Source: Plazaster borealis
Taxonomy: Eukaryota; Echinodermata; Asteroidea; Forcipulatida; Labidiasteridae
DNA length: 64,000 nucleotides
NCBI GenBank assembly: GCA_021014325.1
Contig: CM037463.1
Location: 9,617,001 to 9,681,000, forward strand
Direction: 5' to 3'
Positions within the stretch are counted from its first letter, which is position 1. Each line of letters starts with the position of its first letter. Under the pieces are notes generated by a model that worked only from the letters and a program-made list of their open reading frames with translations, was not told the origin of the DNA and did no database searches. Of the stretch, positions 1 to 10,673 are shown in pieces. The position numbers and the translations under genes are program-made.

Positions 1-110
1 TTTTTATTATTCTATCTGAAAGCACACACATTTGTACAACAAGGATGTTTTTTCTTTCATCATTTTCTTGCAACTTCGATGACCAATTTGAGCGTGTACG
101 ATGCCTTTAA
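1..110 (+). mobile_element. TTAA MITE family A, truncated copy
   Basis: This is the right end of a roughly 340-380 bp non-coding element that recurs at 1734, 6681, 23370, 27538, 30626, 35890 and 60159. It ends in the shared terminus GTGTACGATGCCTTTAA. The left part lies outside the window, and an internal stretch present in the other copies is missing just before the terminus. No coding potential is seen. Confidence 0.8.
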
Positions 111-154
111 GTTAATGGTTTTTTATTTTGAATTTGTTTTAAAGATTATGTTGT

Positions 155-559
155 TTAAAGAGTCTGTATATATGTTTCGTATTGACTCTGAAAATTAATG
201 GCAATAAAAAATTAATAGATGTTAAAAAATTACTTGGTAAGAAGTACATCAGCTTAGAATAGTATAATGCATTTTGAGAAACTTTTCACTTCGAAGTACT
301 GTGGTTTTAGAAAAAGATATCAGTGTTTATCCCCCAAAATTTGAATCTGAGACGTTTCTCAGATAGCATATTCCAATGGCAGATTATTCTTCCTGCGTGG
401 ACAAACCGCTCCAGATTTTCAGCAATATCTAAAAAACGCTACCACCTTTTGAAATGAAATTTTCACAGGTTAGTTTTACGTTGTGTATCTACAACAATAG
501 GCCTATAGGATTGAAACAAACAGTGAGTTCCATTTACCAAATGTATACAATCCCTTTAA
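155..559 (+). mobile_element. TTAA MITE family B copy
   Basis: The element starts TTAAAGAGTCTGTATA and ends TATACAATCCCTTTAA, an imperfect terminal inverted repeat flanked by TTAA. The body matches copies at 1065, 3661, 56479 and 60623: a block about GAAACTTTTCACTTCGAAGT and a block about TTCTTCCTGCGTGGACA. It is non-coding. TTAA flanks suggest mobilisation by a piggyBac-type transposase, by inference only. Confidence 0.8.
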
Positions 560-1064
560 CAATGCCAGAGTATTTATAAATTCTGTGAAATAGCTTGTTT
601 TGCAACAAAGACCCACTGTTCCAAATATTGTATTTTACATAACAACCGGTGTGTAATATGATGTAGAATAAATGTTCAACTAAAGATAAAAATTGCCAAG
701 TCAACAGTCTTGATTAAAAAATTTAAAAAAAAAAAAAAAATTATGTCGTTTAATTCTTGGAGATAAAATAAAAAAAATGGCTGTGAAATTATTTTGAAAT
801 TTGATACTGAGATATCTTGCAAACTTAACATAAAAGAAGAGACCCAGCCTCTGAAGGTTCGTTGCAAAAATGAGCTCATACCATTCATAAATTAATCAAA
901 ATGACAGCGTTAAAAAAACGGGCACATTATTGAGAGTTATCAGAATGAAAACCAAATGTGCATTTTGCTAATCAATTAAACATGACTTCAATAGAATGAG
1001 TTTCATTCACGATGTGGCGAGGCCACTTATCCCTAGAGGAAAGGCACTTCTATTCGAGTCCCTA

Positions 1065-1427
1065 TTAAAGGCATCGTACACGTTTGGATATTGGAGCCTA
1101 ATGTTTGTTTCAAACCTGTATAGTTGTAGATATTATAACATTAAACTAAACCTGTTAAAATTTCATTTTAAAAGGTGTTAGTGTTTTTGAAATATTGCCG
1201 AAAATCTGAAGCGGTTATGTCCACGCAGGAAGAAAAATCAGCAATTGGAATCAGATAAAAATGTTTTTTGGATAAAAAGTGATATATTTTTCCATAACCG
1301 CAGTACTTCGAAGTGAAAAGTTTCTCAAAATGCATTATACTATCAAAAGCTGCTGTACTTTTTACCCAATAAATTTTTATTGCCATTAATTATCAGAGTC
1401 ATTATCAAACATGTACGATGCCTTTAA
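1065..1427 (-). mobile_element. TTAA MITE family B copy, reverse orientation
   Basis: The same family as 155-559 but inverted. It begins TTAAAGGCATCGTACACG and ends CATGTACGATGCCTTTAA, so its ends are of family A type while its middle is of family B type. Both families share the terminal dozen bases, which may mean they use the same transposase. Confidence 0.8.
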
Positions 1428-1483
1428 TTAGCTTACAGGAACATTTTAAAAGGGAAAACAAGAACAAGTTCAGACCATCATCA

Positions 1484-1670
1484 AGGTCCAATTTCACAGC
1501 TGCTCAAGCAGAAAATATTGCTTACAAAGTTTCTGCTAAGCAACAATAAGCAGGATACCAGTCACAGATGCTACATGTGAAATGGTATTTTAGCTGGTAA
1601 CCTTTTTCTGGTAAGCATAATTTCGCTGTGCTTAGCTAGTTTTTGTGCTTAAGCAGCTCTGAGAAATTTT
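1484..1670 (-). repeat. Palindromic CCCAATTTCAT element (family F)
   Basis: A roughly 180 bp element whose intact copies begin GGGCCCAATTTCAT and end ATGAAATTGGGCCC, with inner arms AGAGCTGCTTAAGCA. This copy has worn ends (GGTCCAATTTCACAGCTGCT and CTTAAGCAGCTCTGAGAAAT). It is one of at least a dozen copies in the window. Confidence 0.7.
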
Positions 1671-1733
1671 TAGACAAACAAGGCCTGCCTCGGATTCTAC
1701 CACTTCCTTCCACTGATGAGGGACATTTATATC

Positions 1734-2023
1734 TTAAAGGCACTGTACACATTTGGTAATTACTCAAAATATATATTAGCATAAAAACTGGCTTGGTAAT
1801 GAGCAACAGAGAGCTGTTGATAGTATAAAACATTGTGACATTCCTATCTGAAAGCACACAAATTTGGACAATAAGGGTGTTTTTTTTATTCATCATTTTC
1901 TTGCAACTTCGATGACCAATTGAGCCCAGATTTTCACAGGCTTGTTATTTTATGCATATGTTGGGATACACCAAGTGAGAACACTGGTCTTTGACAATTA
2001 CCAAACGTGTACGATGCCTTTAA
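1734..2023 (+). mobile_element. TTAA MITE family A copy, internally deleted
   Basis: Starts TTAAAGGCACTGTACAC and ends GTACGATGCCTTTAA. Compared with the copies at 23370 and 35890 it lacks the central stretch of about 80 bp that contains the small palindrome ACTTCTTGCAAGAAGT. Confidence 0.85.
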
Positions 2024-2344
2024 CCCTTTAGAAACCATAGCGGTCGCAAACAGCCTGTACCAAAATGCCCTAAACGGCCGCAAACATCCGCAAGTTTTGA
2101 CTTACTCTTGCTCAAACAAGAGGGTCAAAGAAAAGGTATCGGACTGAACTGACATTTTCCAATGTTTCCCATGTAAACATAGAATCTACAATTCTAAATC
2201 AAAACCATGTAATTCTGTTTCTTAATAATTTTCCTGACATTTTTCCTGAAGAAAAAAAAAATACAGGGCAAAAAATCAACAAGATTAGCAATGTCTGGGC
2301 AGATGATGATGATTATAAAGAAATGAACAATCTCTAAAGGGTAG
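2024..2344 (+). mobile_element. TIR element with CCCTTTAGA ends
   Basis: Begins CCCTTTAGAAACCATAGCGG and ends AATCTCTAAAGGG, an inverted repeat. A second copy lies at 46443-46702 in an XYLB intron. It directly abuts the TTAA end of the preceding MITE. It is non-coding and rich in CCGCAAAC-type words near its left end. Confidence 0.7.
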
Positions 2345-2349
2345 ACTCC

Positions 2350-2536
2350 AGGGCCCAATTTCATGGAGCTGCTTCAAAGGACAAAAAATGAGCCAAGCAC
2401 AAAACAATTGTGCTTACCAGAAAGAGGTTACCTGACAAAATGCCATGTGTACCGTTTAGTGCTAATGGTTGCTATTACCGGAAATCTGTTAAGGAATATT
2501 TTCTGCTTAAGCAGCTCTATGAAATTGGGGGCCAGG
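2350..2536 (+). repeat. Palindromic family F element
   Basis: Begins GGGCCCAATTTCATGGAGCT and ends CAGCTCTATGAAATTGGGG. The interior carries the family words GAGGTTACC and TGCCATGTGTACC. Small open frames here are by-products of the repeat. Confidence 0.8.
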
Positions 2537-2713
2537 ACTGCACATTGCTTAATTTAAAATTCAAAATAATTACTTTATTTTTATTTTCCCTTGACCGATG
2601 AGCTCAGAGGAGTTGTTGCGGTAACTTCTTTTGTGACAGAACTTAAAATCTAGGCAGTCAGATAAAATCACAGCCTACACTAAGGCAAGTTGACAAAATG
2701 TTTGCTTATTTCA

Positions 2714-3285
2714 AGTAATAAACCACAAGGGAAACTGACTGGATAAAATTTACCCTGTAAGTTTCCCTGGTGGTTTATTACTTGATATTTGAAATAAAAA
2801 AGTTGAATCCCCTAGGTGACCCCCTCTGCTGTTGTTCCCAGGTTGTTTCATAAGCATGGGTGTGGTCCATGGTAATACAGCAGTTGCCATTGAGTGGCTT
2901 CTGACTGGAAATCCCTGAACAAAGTAATTGACAAAATTGGGAGACCGCCAACATTAGGGCTAGAAAGCTCAGCTGGTAGAGCGCCAGCACGTTAATTCGG
3001 AGGTCACAGGTTCAAATCCTGCTGTAGTAAATTTGTCTTTGTTCAACCAAGAATTATTTGCTTATCCATATTTTGAGTTCTTGCAGAAAGGAAATGCATG
3101 CATATGTGACTCACTGTTGACATCAACAACAACAGGGCTAGATAGCTAAGTTTGTAGAGCGTCGGCACGTTAATTAAGAGAATACAGGATCATATCCAAT
3201 TCTACTAAATTTTTCTTTGTTCAACCCAAAATTGAATTAACAAATTTACTCGGTCAGTTTCCCTTTTGTTTTATTACTTGATACA
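2714..3285 (+). mobile_element. tRNA-derived SINE (family S2) with palindromic head
   Basis: The head is a hairpin of AAGTAATAAACCACAAGGG and its inverse. The tail holds a tRNA-like part at about 2956-3030, with an A box around AGCTCAGCTGGTAGAG and a B box GGTTCAAATCC at 3009-3019. A second, worse tRNA-like copy follows at 3133-3212, and the unit closes with another copy of the head sequence. Related copies lie at 10512, 40955 and 56560 (minus). Confidence 0.8.
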
Positions 3286-3330
3286 AAAAAACAAAACAAA
3301 AACCACAACAATAACAATAACAACAACAAC
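3283..3330 (+). repeat. A/C-rich simple repeat (AAC)n
   Basis: Runs of AACAAC and AATAAC triplets follow the S2 SINE and may be its simple-sequence tail. Confidence 0.8.
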
Positions 3331-3660
3331 ATTTCTATGTCTATGCTTTTCTCAACATCTTGGCAGTGTGGTGTTGATTTTTGCAACTAAAAGTAGCCAG
3401 TTGAGCCGCCATAAAGGTCAAATGGGCAGAGTTACTGTACACTCACATCAGAACAGTGTATTATTGCAATTCATGTTAATTAGTATTGCACTTAATATTC
3501 AGACTCCATAGTTGTAGGACTGTCATTAACCATGTATGAGTACATTGCGTGTTGTTCAATCCTGGTTCATTCAATTATGTATATTAAATGAATAAGAATA
3601 ACAAAATTGTCTGCATGTGGTAATTAAAGAGCAAGGTACATCATGTATTATGGTAAATGA

Positions 3661-4044
3661 TTAAAGGGTCTGTATACGTTTGGTAATGAATCTGAAAATT
3701 AATGGCAATAAAAACTTACTTGGAAAGAGGTACAGCAGCTTTGGATATAGTATAATGCTTTTTGAGAAACTTTTCACTTTGAAATACTGCGGTTATGGAA
3801 AAAGATATCACTTTTTATCCCCAAAAATGTGCATCTGAGATATTGTGTATTCCAATTGTAGATTATTCTTCCTGCGCGGACATAACCGCTCCAGATTTTT
3901 GACAATATCTCAAAAACGCTACCACCTTTTGAAATATTTTTTCATAGGTTAGTTTTATGGTATATAGGCCTATATCTACAACTGTGTAGCATTGAAACAA
4001 ACAGTGGGTTCCAATTACCAAACGTGTACATACAATCCCTTTAA
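3661..4044 (+). mobile_element. TTAA MITE family B, full-length copy
   Basis: The best-preserved family B copy. It runs TTAAAGGGTCTGTATACG to CAATCCCTTTAA with exact TTAA at both ends, is about 384 bp long and non-coding. Confidence 0.88.
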
Positions 4045-4339
4045 AGACTTTTTTTTATCAGTTTTGGTAATGTATAGTTTCTCATTTACTGGAAAGTAAA
4101 GAAACAAGTTTGGGACAAACATTAATTTGAAAATTAACCCTTTTCAGTTGAAAAACAAAACAAAAAAACAACTCATGGAAATAATAAGCAGTCTTGTAGG
4201 CTAAGTCAATAATTCATGGTTTTTCACCCCAAAAGTCAATTACTCACTGTAGGGTGTTTTAGTTCTCAATGGCACATAGAGAACCAGGCCTAATGCACAC
4301 AAGAGGGGACAGAGGTAATTGCCTCCATGCTCCTGAGCA

Positions 4340-4684
4340 CATTTACATAGAGCTGCTTAAATTTAAGCACAAATAGCAACTAAGCACAACATAATTATGC
4401 TTAACAGGATAAGGTTACCAGCCAAAATACAATATCACATGTACAATCTGTGACTGGTATCCTGCTTATTTTTGCTAAGCAGAAAATATTTAAGCAGTAT
4501 TTTCATCTGGGCCCAATTTCATGCAACTGCTCAAGGAGAAGATATTGCTTAACATTTTTTTGATTAGTAGAAATGAGCAGGATACCAGTCACAATTGGTA
4601 CAAATGACTTGGTAGTTTGGCTGGTAACCTTATTCTGGTAAGCATATTTTTTTGTGCTTAGCAAGCTCTATGAAATCGGGCCCT
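4340..4684 (+). repeat. Two adjacent palindromic family F elements
   Basis: The first (about 4340-4507) lacks its left GGGCCC end. The second (4508-4684) is nearly complete, from GGGCCCAATTTCATGCAACT to CTATGAAATCGGGCCC, and lies in reverse orientation relative to the first. Confidence 0.75.
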
Positions 4685-5179
4685 GATCAGCTGAACAGTT
4701 ACATGCCTGGAAAGTCCAGCTCTTCTCTCTACACAACACTTATCAGTTCCGAAGTGAGTCCAAGATGTGACCCAGTGACCCATTTAACATGACTCTAAGG
4801 TCATGTCCCTAGACTGTGCTTGGGACTCACACAAGTATTATGTAATGACCCATCAGGGGACCAACCTGAACACTCTCCCCTATAAATCAAACCTGCCACT
4901 AGTAAATTTACTCCTACATTCCTTTGCACTATGTATGTGTATAGTGTTTCTCAAAAATTCCACACTCAGGTGAAGGAACAGAAACATTTAAAGGGAATAC
5001 ACACTGTATGCGGGGATTGATTTTGTCCAGCAATTTTTCAAAATGTTGATTTTTCAGTAGCAACTGATACAATTTGTGTAGCATTTTGCTATAATGCTAT
5101 ACCATAGAGAGAGGCTATGCAAAAGCTACCTACATGAAATCATTCACTGAATGCATGTACCTTTATGAGCAACACTGGT

Positions 5180-5280
5180 AACACCCAAACTGTGTATGCC
5201 GGTCTGGATCCCCATCTAACCAAAGTCAAGAAAATTCTCGAAAAGGTACAAGCCCGTACCACCAAAAGGTCTAAAGGACC
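5180..5280 (+). pseudogene. LINE ORF2 fragment, left part of a split copy
   Basis: The plus-strand reading ends in an LEKVQARTTKRSKG-like segment. This is the stretch that follows the reverse-transcriptase domain in many non-LTR retrotransposons, where LERVQRRATK-type motifs are common. The reading stops where the repeat at 5281-5550 intrudes and resumes at 5551. Family recognition is by motif only. Confidence 0.6.
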
Positions 5281-5550
5281 AGGGTTCTCCCCATGCAAAA
5301 GCTAGTGTATCAGGCAGCTACGCGCGAATTGCATGCCGATACGCATAAATTATGGCCAATATGCGCAAATTTCAGCCGATACGCAAAAAGCATAAAGAGA
5401 AAACCATATAGAAAGCTCCAGATTGTACAGATAAGGGCTTTGAAAACCAAGAAAAACACCAAGTAGAAAACATTCCGAAGACCTTGTTTCAATTCAGCGC
5501 GCTTCGGCAAAACGTCCCAAAACTTTGGCCCAGAATGCCCCACAGTTTTG
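5281..5550 (+). repeat. Dispersed repeat inserted into a LINE
   Basis: A roughly 270 bp block with the recurring word GCCGATACGC, ending CCAGAATGCCCCACAGTTTT. It matches 19264-19566 over its whole length. It separates the two halves of the LINE remnant, so it arrived later. No terminal inverted repeats or clear target duplication were seen. Confidence 0.75.
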
Positions 5551-5900
5551 AACAAACTTGGAGGGACCCCGAGGACCTTCCATACGAGACCAGACTGACC
5601 CGACTAAACCTCACAAAAAAGAAGACACAAGGAGGAGGGGAGATCTCACAGAAAAATACCGCATCACGACACAAATGGATAAGATCGACCCAAACACAAT
5701 GTTTAAAAAAGCAGAGTATCATAAAACCAGAGGTCACACTCATAAACTCACAAAATCAAAACCCAACTTAGATCCCAGGAAAAATTTCTATAGCCAGAGA
5801 GTGGTAAACCCATGGAAACAGCTACCACAAAGTGCGGTCTCCGCCCCTACACTCATAAGCTTCAAAACCGAACTGTCACACATGGGTTTATAATGGGCGA
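5551..5900 (+). pseudogene. LINE ORF2 C-terminal end, frameshifted
   Basis: Two overlapping plus frames carry the pieces. One has EDLPYETRLTRLNL; the next has RRRGDLTEKYRI, then RKNFYSQRVVNPWKQLP, then SAPTLISFKTEL and a stop at about 5891. This order (YEERL..L, RRLRGDLIE, FF..R..NLWN.LP, SFK..L) is the normal C-terminal tail of CR1/L2/RTE-like ORF2 proteins. The frame change shows the copy is dead. The clade is not certain. Confidence 0.8.
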
Positions 5901-6680
5901 CAAAGCCCCCTAACCCTGCCACACTCTCATCAATGAAGATGGAAATGTGGAGCTTCAAGGTATGTTCATGTTCGTACAGTACTGAATTATTTATTGTTTA
6001 AAAAAAGAAATGTCAGTTTCTTTGTCAAGAGCTTACTTTTTACACTTGGTAATGTTCTTTTTAAATCAATGTCTACACATTGCCTGGCAATTTGAGTAAA
6101 AGCTGATGAAGGTACAAAACTCTTTGTTAATTAACCCAATTCACCTAACGTCACTGGTTATGCCATTTTCAGAGTCAAATTCCCGACGTCAGTGACGTCA
6201 GTGCAAGGGGTCTTAATATACACCTTGATACAAATTATCAAGGGCCTGTTTCAATCTGATTTGCATAGGTATAGTGGTAAATGTTTTTTTTATAAAACAG
6301 AGGATTGCAATTAATGCACCGGGCAAAAAAGATGATAACAATAAAACAAACAAAAACTGGTACCATTGCTTTAAAGGTTCCAGTATAAATAATCTATGGT
6401 AATAGTACCTAGAAACTCCACTCCTTTGGTTTGACCATGGTATCCTGGTTTCAAAGAACCTAAACTCAACACCAAGGCCTCGGGGTTTGGGTAACTTCAT
6501 AGGAACCTTCACAAAAGTATAATGCCAAGGCCTTGACTTGCCGAGGCCTTGACTTACAAATTATAAAGCGAATGGGAAATAAAGAGGTTGCAAAAGGAAT
6601 GACACACCATTTGTTTGGGGAAGAAAACATTTGTGTTATTCCTTTTGTTTTCAAGCAACCATCACCTCATAATTAATGCG
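5901..6680. other. Unassigned non-coding stretch
   Basis: No gene or family member was recognised. A short direct repeat built on GGCCTTGACTT occurs at about 6528-6556, and several CG-containing ACGTCA words occur at 6183-6203. Confidence 0.4.
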
Positions 6681-7061
6681 TTAAACGTATCGTACACGTT
6701 GGTAATGACTCAAAACAAATGTTAGCATAAAAACTTACTTGGTAGCAAGCAATAACGAAGAGCTGTGGATAGTATAAAACATTGTGAGAAACGACTCCCT
6801 CTGAACTAACGTAGTTTTTGAGAAAGAGGTGATTTCTCACTAAAATAATAAAAACTTCTTGCAAGAAGTTTTTATTCCTATCTGAAAGCACACAAATTTG
6901 TACAACAAGGGTGTTTTTTCTTTCATCATTTTCTTGCAACTTCGATGACCAATTGAGCCCAAATTTTCACAGGCTTGTTTTTTATGCATATGTTGGGATA
7001 CACCAAGTGAGAACACTGGTCTTACTCTTTGACAATTTCCAAACGTGTTCAGTGCCTTTAA
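6681..7061 (+). mobile_element. TTAA MITE family A copy
   Basis: TTAAACGTATCGTACACG to TTCAGTGCCTTTAA, with exact TTAA at both ends. The central palindrome ACTTCTTGCAAGAAGT is intact. Confidence 0.88.
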
Positions 7062-7179
7062 TGTACATGCACATTGTATACTGTGAATGCATACCACAGG
7101 AAACACAAAAACAGGTACATCCATAACTTTAGCAGTTTTTTTCCAATGGTTGCAATTTTTTTTAGTACTATTTGGGCTT

Positions 7180-7265
7180 TGCCAAAGAAAAAAATTGTCC
7201 AGAGCAGAATTTGAACCAACAACCTCTGGTTTAACGTGCCAGGTATTTTTAACATTATACTAAAG
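7180..7265 (-). repeat. tRNA-like fragment of SINE family S2
   Basis: The reverse complement contains a B-box-like GTTCAAATTC and the ACGTTAAACC segment of S2. It is truncated on both sides. Confidence 0.55.
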
Positions 7266-7337
7266 CACATCACTAATGACATGCAAAAATGTTGATACTT
7301 TGTAAATACTACTTCGGGGAAGGGTAAAAGTAAAGTC

Positions 7338-7611
7338 TGTCACGAGCCAATATGGCTCATCAGGCCGGTGTTTATACCCGGTTTCCTTGGCATTAAACGA
7401 CTGAGAATATTTCTATTCACCCTGGACAGGATACCAGGCTATTGAAGGTTACTCCCCAGCTCTCGCCAGTACCTATTTGTACTCCTGGGTGGAGAGAAGC
7501 AATTATGATAAAGTGCCTTGCTCAAGTGTCATGACCGGGACTCGAACCTGCTGGTCAGAAACACCAGAGCTCGAGTCCGGTGCTCTTAACCACCCGGCGA
7601 CGACACGCCAC
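7338..7611 (-). mobile_element. tRNA-Leu-like SINE (family S1)
   Basis: Read on the minus strand it starts GTGTCGTCGCCGGGTGG (A box region) and reaches GGTTCGAGTCCC (B box), then CATGACACTTGAGCAAGGCA. The length of the tRNA part and the long variable arm suggest descent from a class II (Leu/Ser type) tRNA. The tail differs from the 34294 copy, so it may be a subfamily. Confidence 0.8.
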
Positions 7612-8329
7612 TTGGGGAAGGAGGGGGGGTCTTAAAAAGTAGTACTCAATGTACGACCTTAAAAATATTGAAAACTTTGGAGGAGCTTTACATTTGTAAG
7701 TAGAGCTTGAAGTAAAAAGCTGCAGTAATCAAAGATAAGGAGCTTGACAGCTTATTGAGCATGGTTCCACAGTGATCTATTCTTATCTTCACTGTTCTTT
7801 AAAAGGATCCTCAAGTCTAGCTTCGACATCACTATGGTGACAAAGCCATAATTAAGTGTTATTTAACGGTTTAAATGCTTTTTTGTTGCTTTTTTTCCCT
7901 GTTTTTTTTTGTCCTGCACGACTTGACAACACTTAATTTCCCCATCACACAAAAGGGAAACGAATTGTCACAAGCTTCACTTCCGGAGTAAGGATCATTA
8001 AACTAAAAGGTTTGCTGAATTGAACAGCGCGGAAACGTTTTGGCTGAGTTATCACCGCCGGAGACTTATTCTGAGGCCCATATAAGAAGTCAAAAGAAAC
8101 AGGAAGAACTTTAGCCCATAAAGCCATATTTCTCCAGTGGTTTTATGACAAACGGGCGCAGCATCGTGCGTCTCTATTAAATTAAACCCCTTGACAATGT
8201 CCTCTACTTGGCTGAATGACTTAGCCATCAACGACTGCTAATTAAAGCATGACGCTTAAAAGTCTAAAAGTGTAAAAAGCAGCAACCAGCCTCCCCGATC
8301 CCCATCACCACCCCAAATCATATCAAACT

Positions 8330-8840
8330 AAGATGGCCTTAGATTTTGATCTGAACTTTATCTATCATTTATCTTTACTAGATAGGGTGCAGAAGCGTAT
8401 TGTTAATCTTGTTGGTGAAGTGTTGGGATCAACGTTACAACCTCTTTCCAACCGTAGGTCTGTAGCCATCCTCTGTCTTTTCTACAGATATTTTCATGGT
8501 AAATGTGCCACCAATGTGTACGACCTAGTTCCTCCTATCAGAATGTTTGAGCGGAAAACCAGACTTTCTGCTTCTTCTCACCCGTACACTCTTTAATTTG
8601 CGGAGATGTAGAACAAAGAGCCATTCCATTAGCTTTATTCCACGTACTGCATCTCTTTGGAACTCCTAACCTGGTGCATGTTTCCCTCCATCCCACAATC
8701 TAGACTGTTTTAAGAGGAATATCAATTCCTACCTCCAGCTCTCCTGAGTTATTTTCACTTTAAATACTTTTCTTCTTGTAGCCCCTTACCAAGAGTGGCT
8801 TTTAGCCTTGTTTGGGGCGAACTTGCATAATTTTTTTTTT
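8330..8840 (+). pseudogene. LINE ORF2 C-terminal remnant
   Basis: An open frame of 87 codons reads LDRVQKRIVNLVGE, then LSNRRSVAILCLFYRYFHG, then LVPPIRMF. This matches the familiar LD.IQ.RA.RLIGD / L.HRR.VG.L.LFYRY..G / PP.. pattern at the end of CR1/Jockey-like ORF2. After the stop, frameshifted pieces of the FIPRT..LWN.LP and NLDCFK tail follow to about 8745. It is 5'-truncated with no reverse-transcriptase core in the window. The A/T-rich end at 8829-8850 may be the tail. Confidence 0.8.
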
Positions 8841-8844
8841 TAAT

Positions 8845-8968
8845 AAATAAAAAGAGGCATAAACAAGCACACAAAAAAACATATCCATTTATAGCAAAAA
8901 GAGGAGTAAAGGATTATGGGAAGGCATCCAGAAAAAAGCGGGACAATTACAGCCAATCAAAGTTATTA
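8845..8968 (-). repeat. Dispersed repeat (family P), inverted fragment
   Basis: On the minus strand it reads TTTGATTGGCTGTAATTG, then TATAAATGGATATG. The same block occurs on the plus strand at 20618 and 55716. This copy lacks the GAAGGTCCGG part. Confidence 0.65.
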
Positions 8969-8984
8969 ATTTACAAACAATAAT

Positions 8985-9590
8985 AATATATAGTCTTATA
9001 TAGCGCACTTATCTACCAATAAGGTACTCAAGGTGCTTGAACAAACAGAAACATTTTAAGACAGGTTTTTGATTGTTTTGAATGGTGGTGCGGCACATTC
9101 AGCATCCACTGCCAGAAACACCGGGGCAAACCCCTTCTCTTAGTGATAAGTGTACCTGGGTTCTTTTACATGCATTACACAAAACACGGGACCAACGGCT
9201 TTACCTCCTATCCGAAGGGCGAAGCAATGATGGTTAAGTGTCTTGCTTAACTCTTTCACCCGCCGACCGGTCGCTAGTGACCGGTATAAATCTCTTCAGA
9301 AAAATAGTTGTAAAACGAAAAATAAAGATCGCATGGCCACACAGTTTTCAGAATGGGAAAGAGGGGTCTTGAGGGTACTATTGTGACCTGTTTTTTTGGG
9401 GGTCGCCATTCGAAAAAAAACAAGTAGACAATTAATGTTTCCATATGATCAATTTATCACTAAAATATATGATGCATGAAAGGGTTAAGGACACAAGTGT
9501 CAAAACTGGGACTCGAACCCACACTCTGCTGATCAGAAACACCAGAGCTCGAGTCCAGGGTGCTCTTAACCGCTCGGACATGACACATGA
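8985..9590 (-). mobile_element. S1 SINE split by a TTAA MITE
   Basis: On the minus strand the tRNA-like head lies at 9489-9590 (GGTTCGAGTCCC box B). The body continues at 8985-9246 with CTTCGGATAGGAGGTAAAGC and the AGCGC...TATATAAG tail. Between them is the family D MITE at 9247-9488. Removing the MITE and one TTAA restores the uninterrupted SINE sequence seen at 19730 and 39090. Confidence 0.85.
9247..9488 (+). mobile_element. TTAA MITE family D, nested in a SINE
   Basis: TTAACTCTTTCACCCGCC to GCATGAAAGGGTTAA. The exact TTAA on both sides is a duplication of the single TTAA in the SINE target. A second copy lies at 37343-37586. The element is about 238 bp, contains a GACCGGTCGCTAGTGACCGG palindrome at its left end, and has no coding capacity. 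Confidence 0.9.
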
Positions 9591-9914
9591 TAGGAATCTT
9601 AATTTCTACTGCAACATTTCAAAGGGTACCAAGGTAATGATTGCCTCCATTGCCTCCCTGAAGAATCAACCCTGGTTCTTGGATATTCGCCGAAGAAATG
9701 CGAGAAGAGTTTTGATTTTTGTAAGAAAGGTCAAACTTCTTCTGATTGTCTCTACTGCCACCAAACAGATGAGAAACACACAAAAAAATTGTACTTGTTT
9801 TACAAATAGAAAAAGAACTCAGCCACTTTTAAGTATCAATATATATTTGGTTTGCGGTAACACCATGTGTATAGATAGGTAGATTTTGTTCTTTGAGAAC
9901 TTGTCTTGCTTTTT

Positions 9915-10170
9915 ATTCTACTGCCACAGAGTAGAATATTCAGAATTTGGGAGACTTCTCAGTTCTGAAAAGAACTGTCCTGCTTATTAACTACTACCTG
10001 GGCGGGAGGTAGGAAATCAGGCGGGACTTTTGCTATGTGGATCGGGGGGGGGGGGAGGACTTCTCGTTAATAACTACACTGCCGCAGAGAGAGTTCTTAA
10101 TAGGTCTCAATGTTTCGACTAGCTTGCGCTAGTCATCTTCTTTTAAGTAGATAACATAGGCCTATTTGAG
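9915..10170 (-). repeat. Repeat with hammerhead-like hairpin
   Basis: The right part holds, on the minus strand, a perfect 7-bp stem GACTAGC / GCTAGTC closed by a GCAA tetraloop and followed at once by GAAAC (10112-10140). Just upstream is GATGA. A GNRA-capped stem II between (C)UGAUGA and GAAA is the central layout of a hammerhead ribozyme, often found in Penelope-like and other retroelements. The leading CU of the core is absent here (AAGATGA), so activity is doubtful. A 14-G run lies at about 10045-10058. Confidence 0.5.
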
Positions 10171-10511
10171 AATATCCCCCATACCATATCAGTCATCCAT
10201 TCCCAAGCAAAATTTATCAACATGACACACCTGGGCCAGACAAAAAAACAACCTGCTCAACTGCCATAACAAGAAATACTATCAACTGGATACATCTAAA
10301 GAAAAGCAAAAACACACTTAACATCAAAAGAAAGGTGAAGAAAACACACTCACTATCAAAGAACAAGATCTGACATCCACACCCCCATGTCTGTAATGCG
10401 ATCAGTACATTCAGGATTGGTTGTGGTGTATTGTGCACATTACATCTAGCGACATCGGAAATGAAGAAAGTTACCAGTGTTCATAAACTCTCTGACTTAT
10501 TTTGTCTGGGA

Positions 10512-10660
10512 AGTTCTTGAAAAAGGGAAACTGACGGGTAAATTTAAAAAGAGAAATTCACCCAGTCAGTTTTCTATGTGGTTTATTACTAGTTATTCGA
10601 AATAAAAAGTTGCATCTCCTTAAGGTGATCCCTCTCCTCCCGCTTCCCAGGTTGTATCAT
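10512..10660 (+). repeat. Head fragment of SINE family S2
   Basis: Contains the AAGGGAAACTGACGGG hairpin head and GTTGCATCTCCTTAAGG, then stops in C-rich low-complexity sequence. The tRNA part is missing. Confidence 0.65.
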
Positions 10661-10673
10661 AAACTTGTGCAAG

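Noticed and set aside
6673..7124. Recurring MQENDERKNTLVVQICVLSD open frames (also at 23.4 and 36.0 kb)
   Set aside because: They are part of MITE family A, broken differently in each copy, with no known domain and TIR-only structure.
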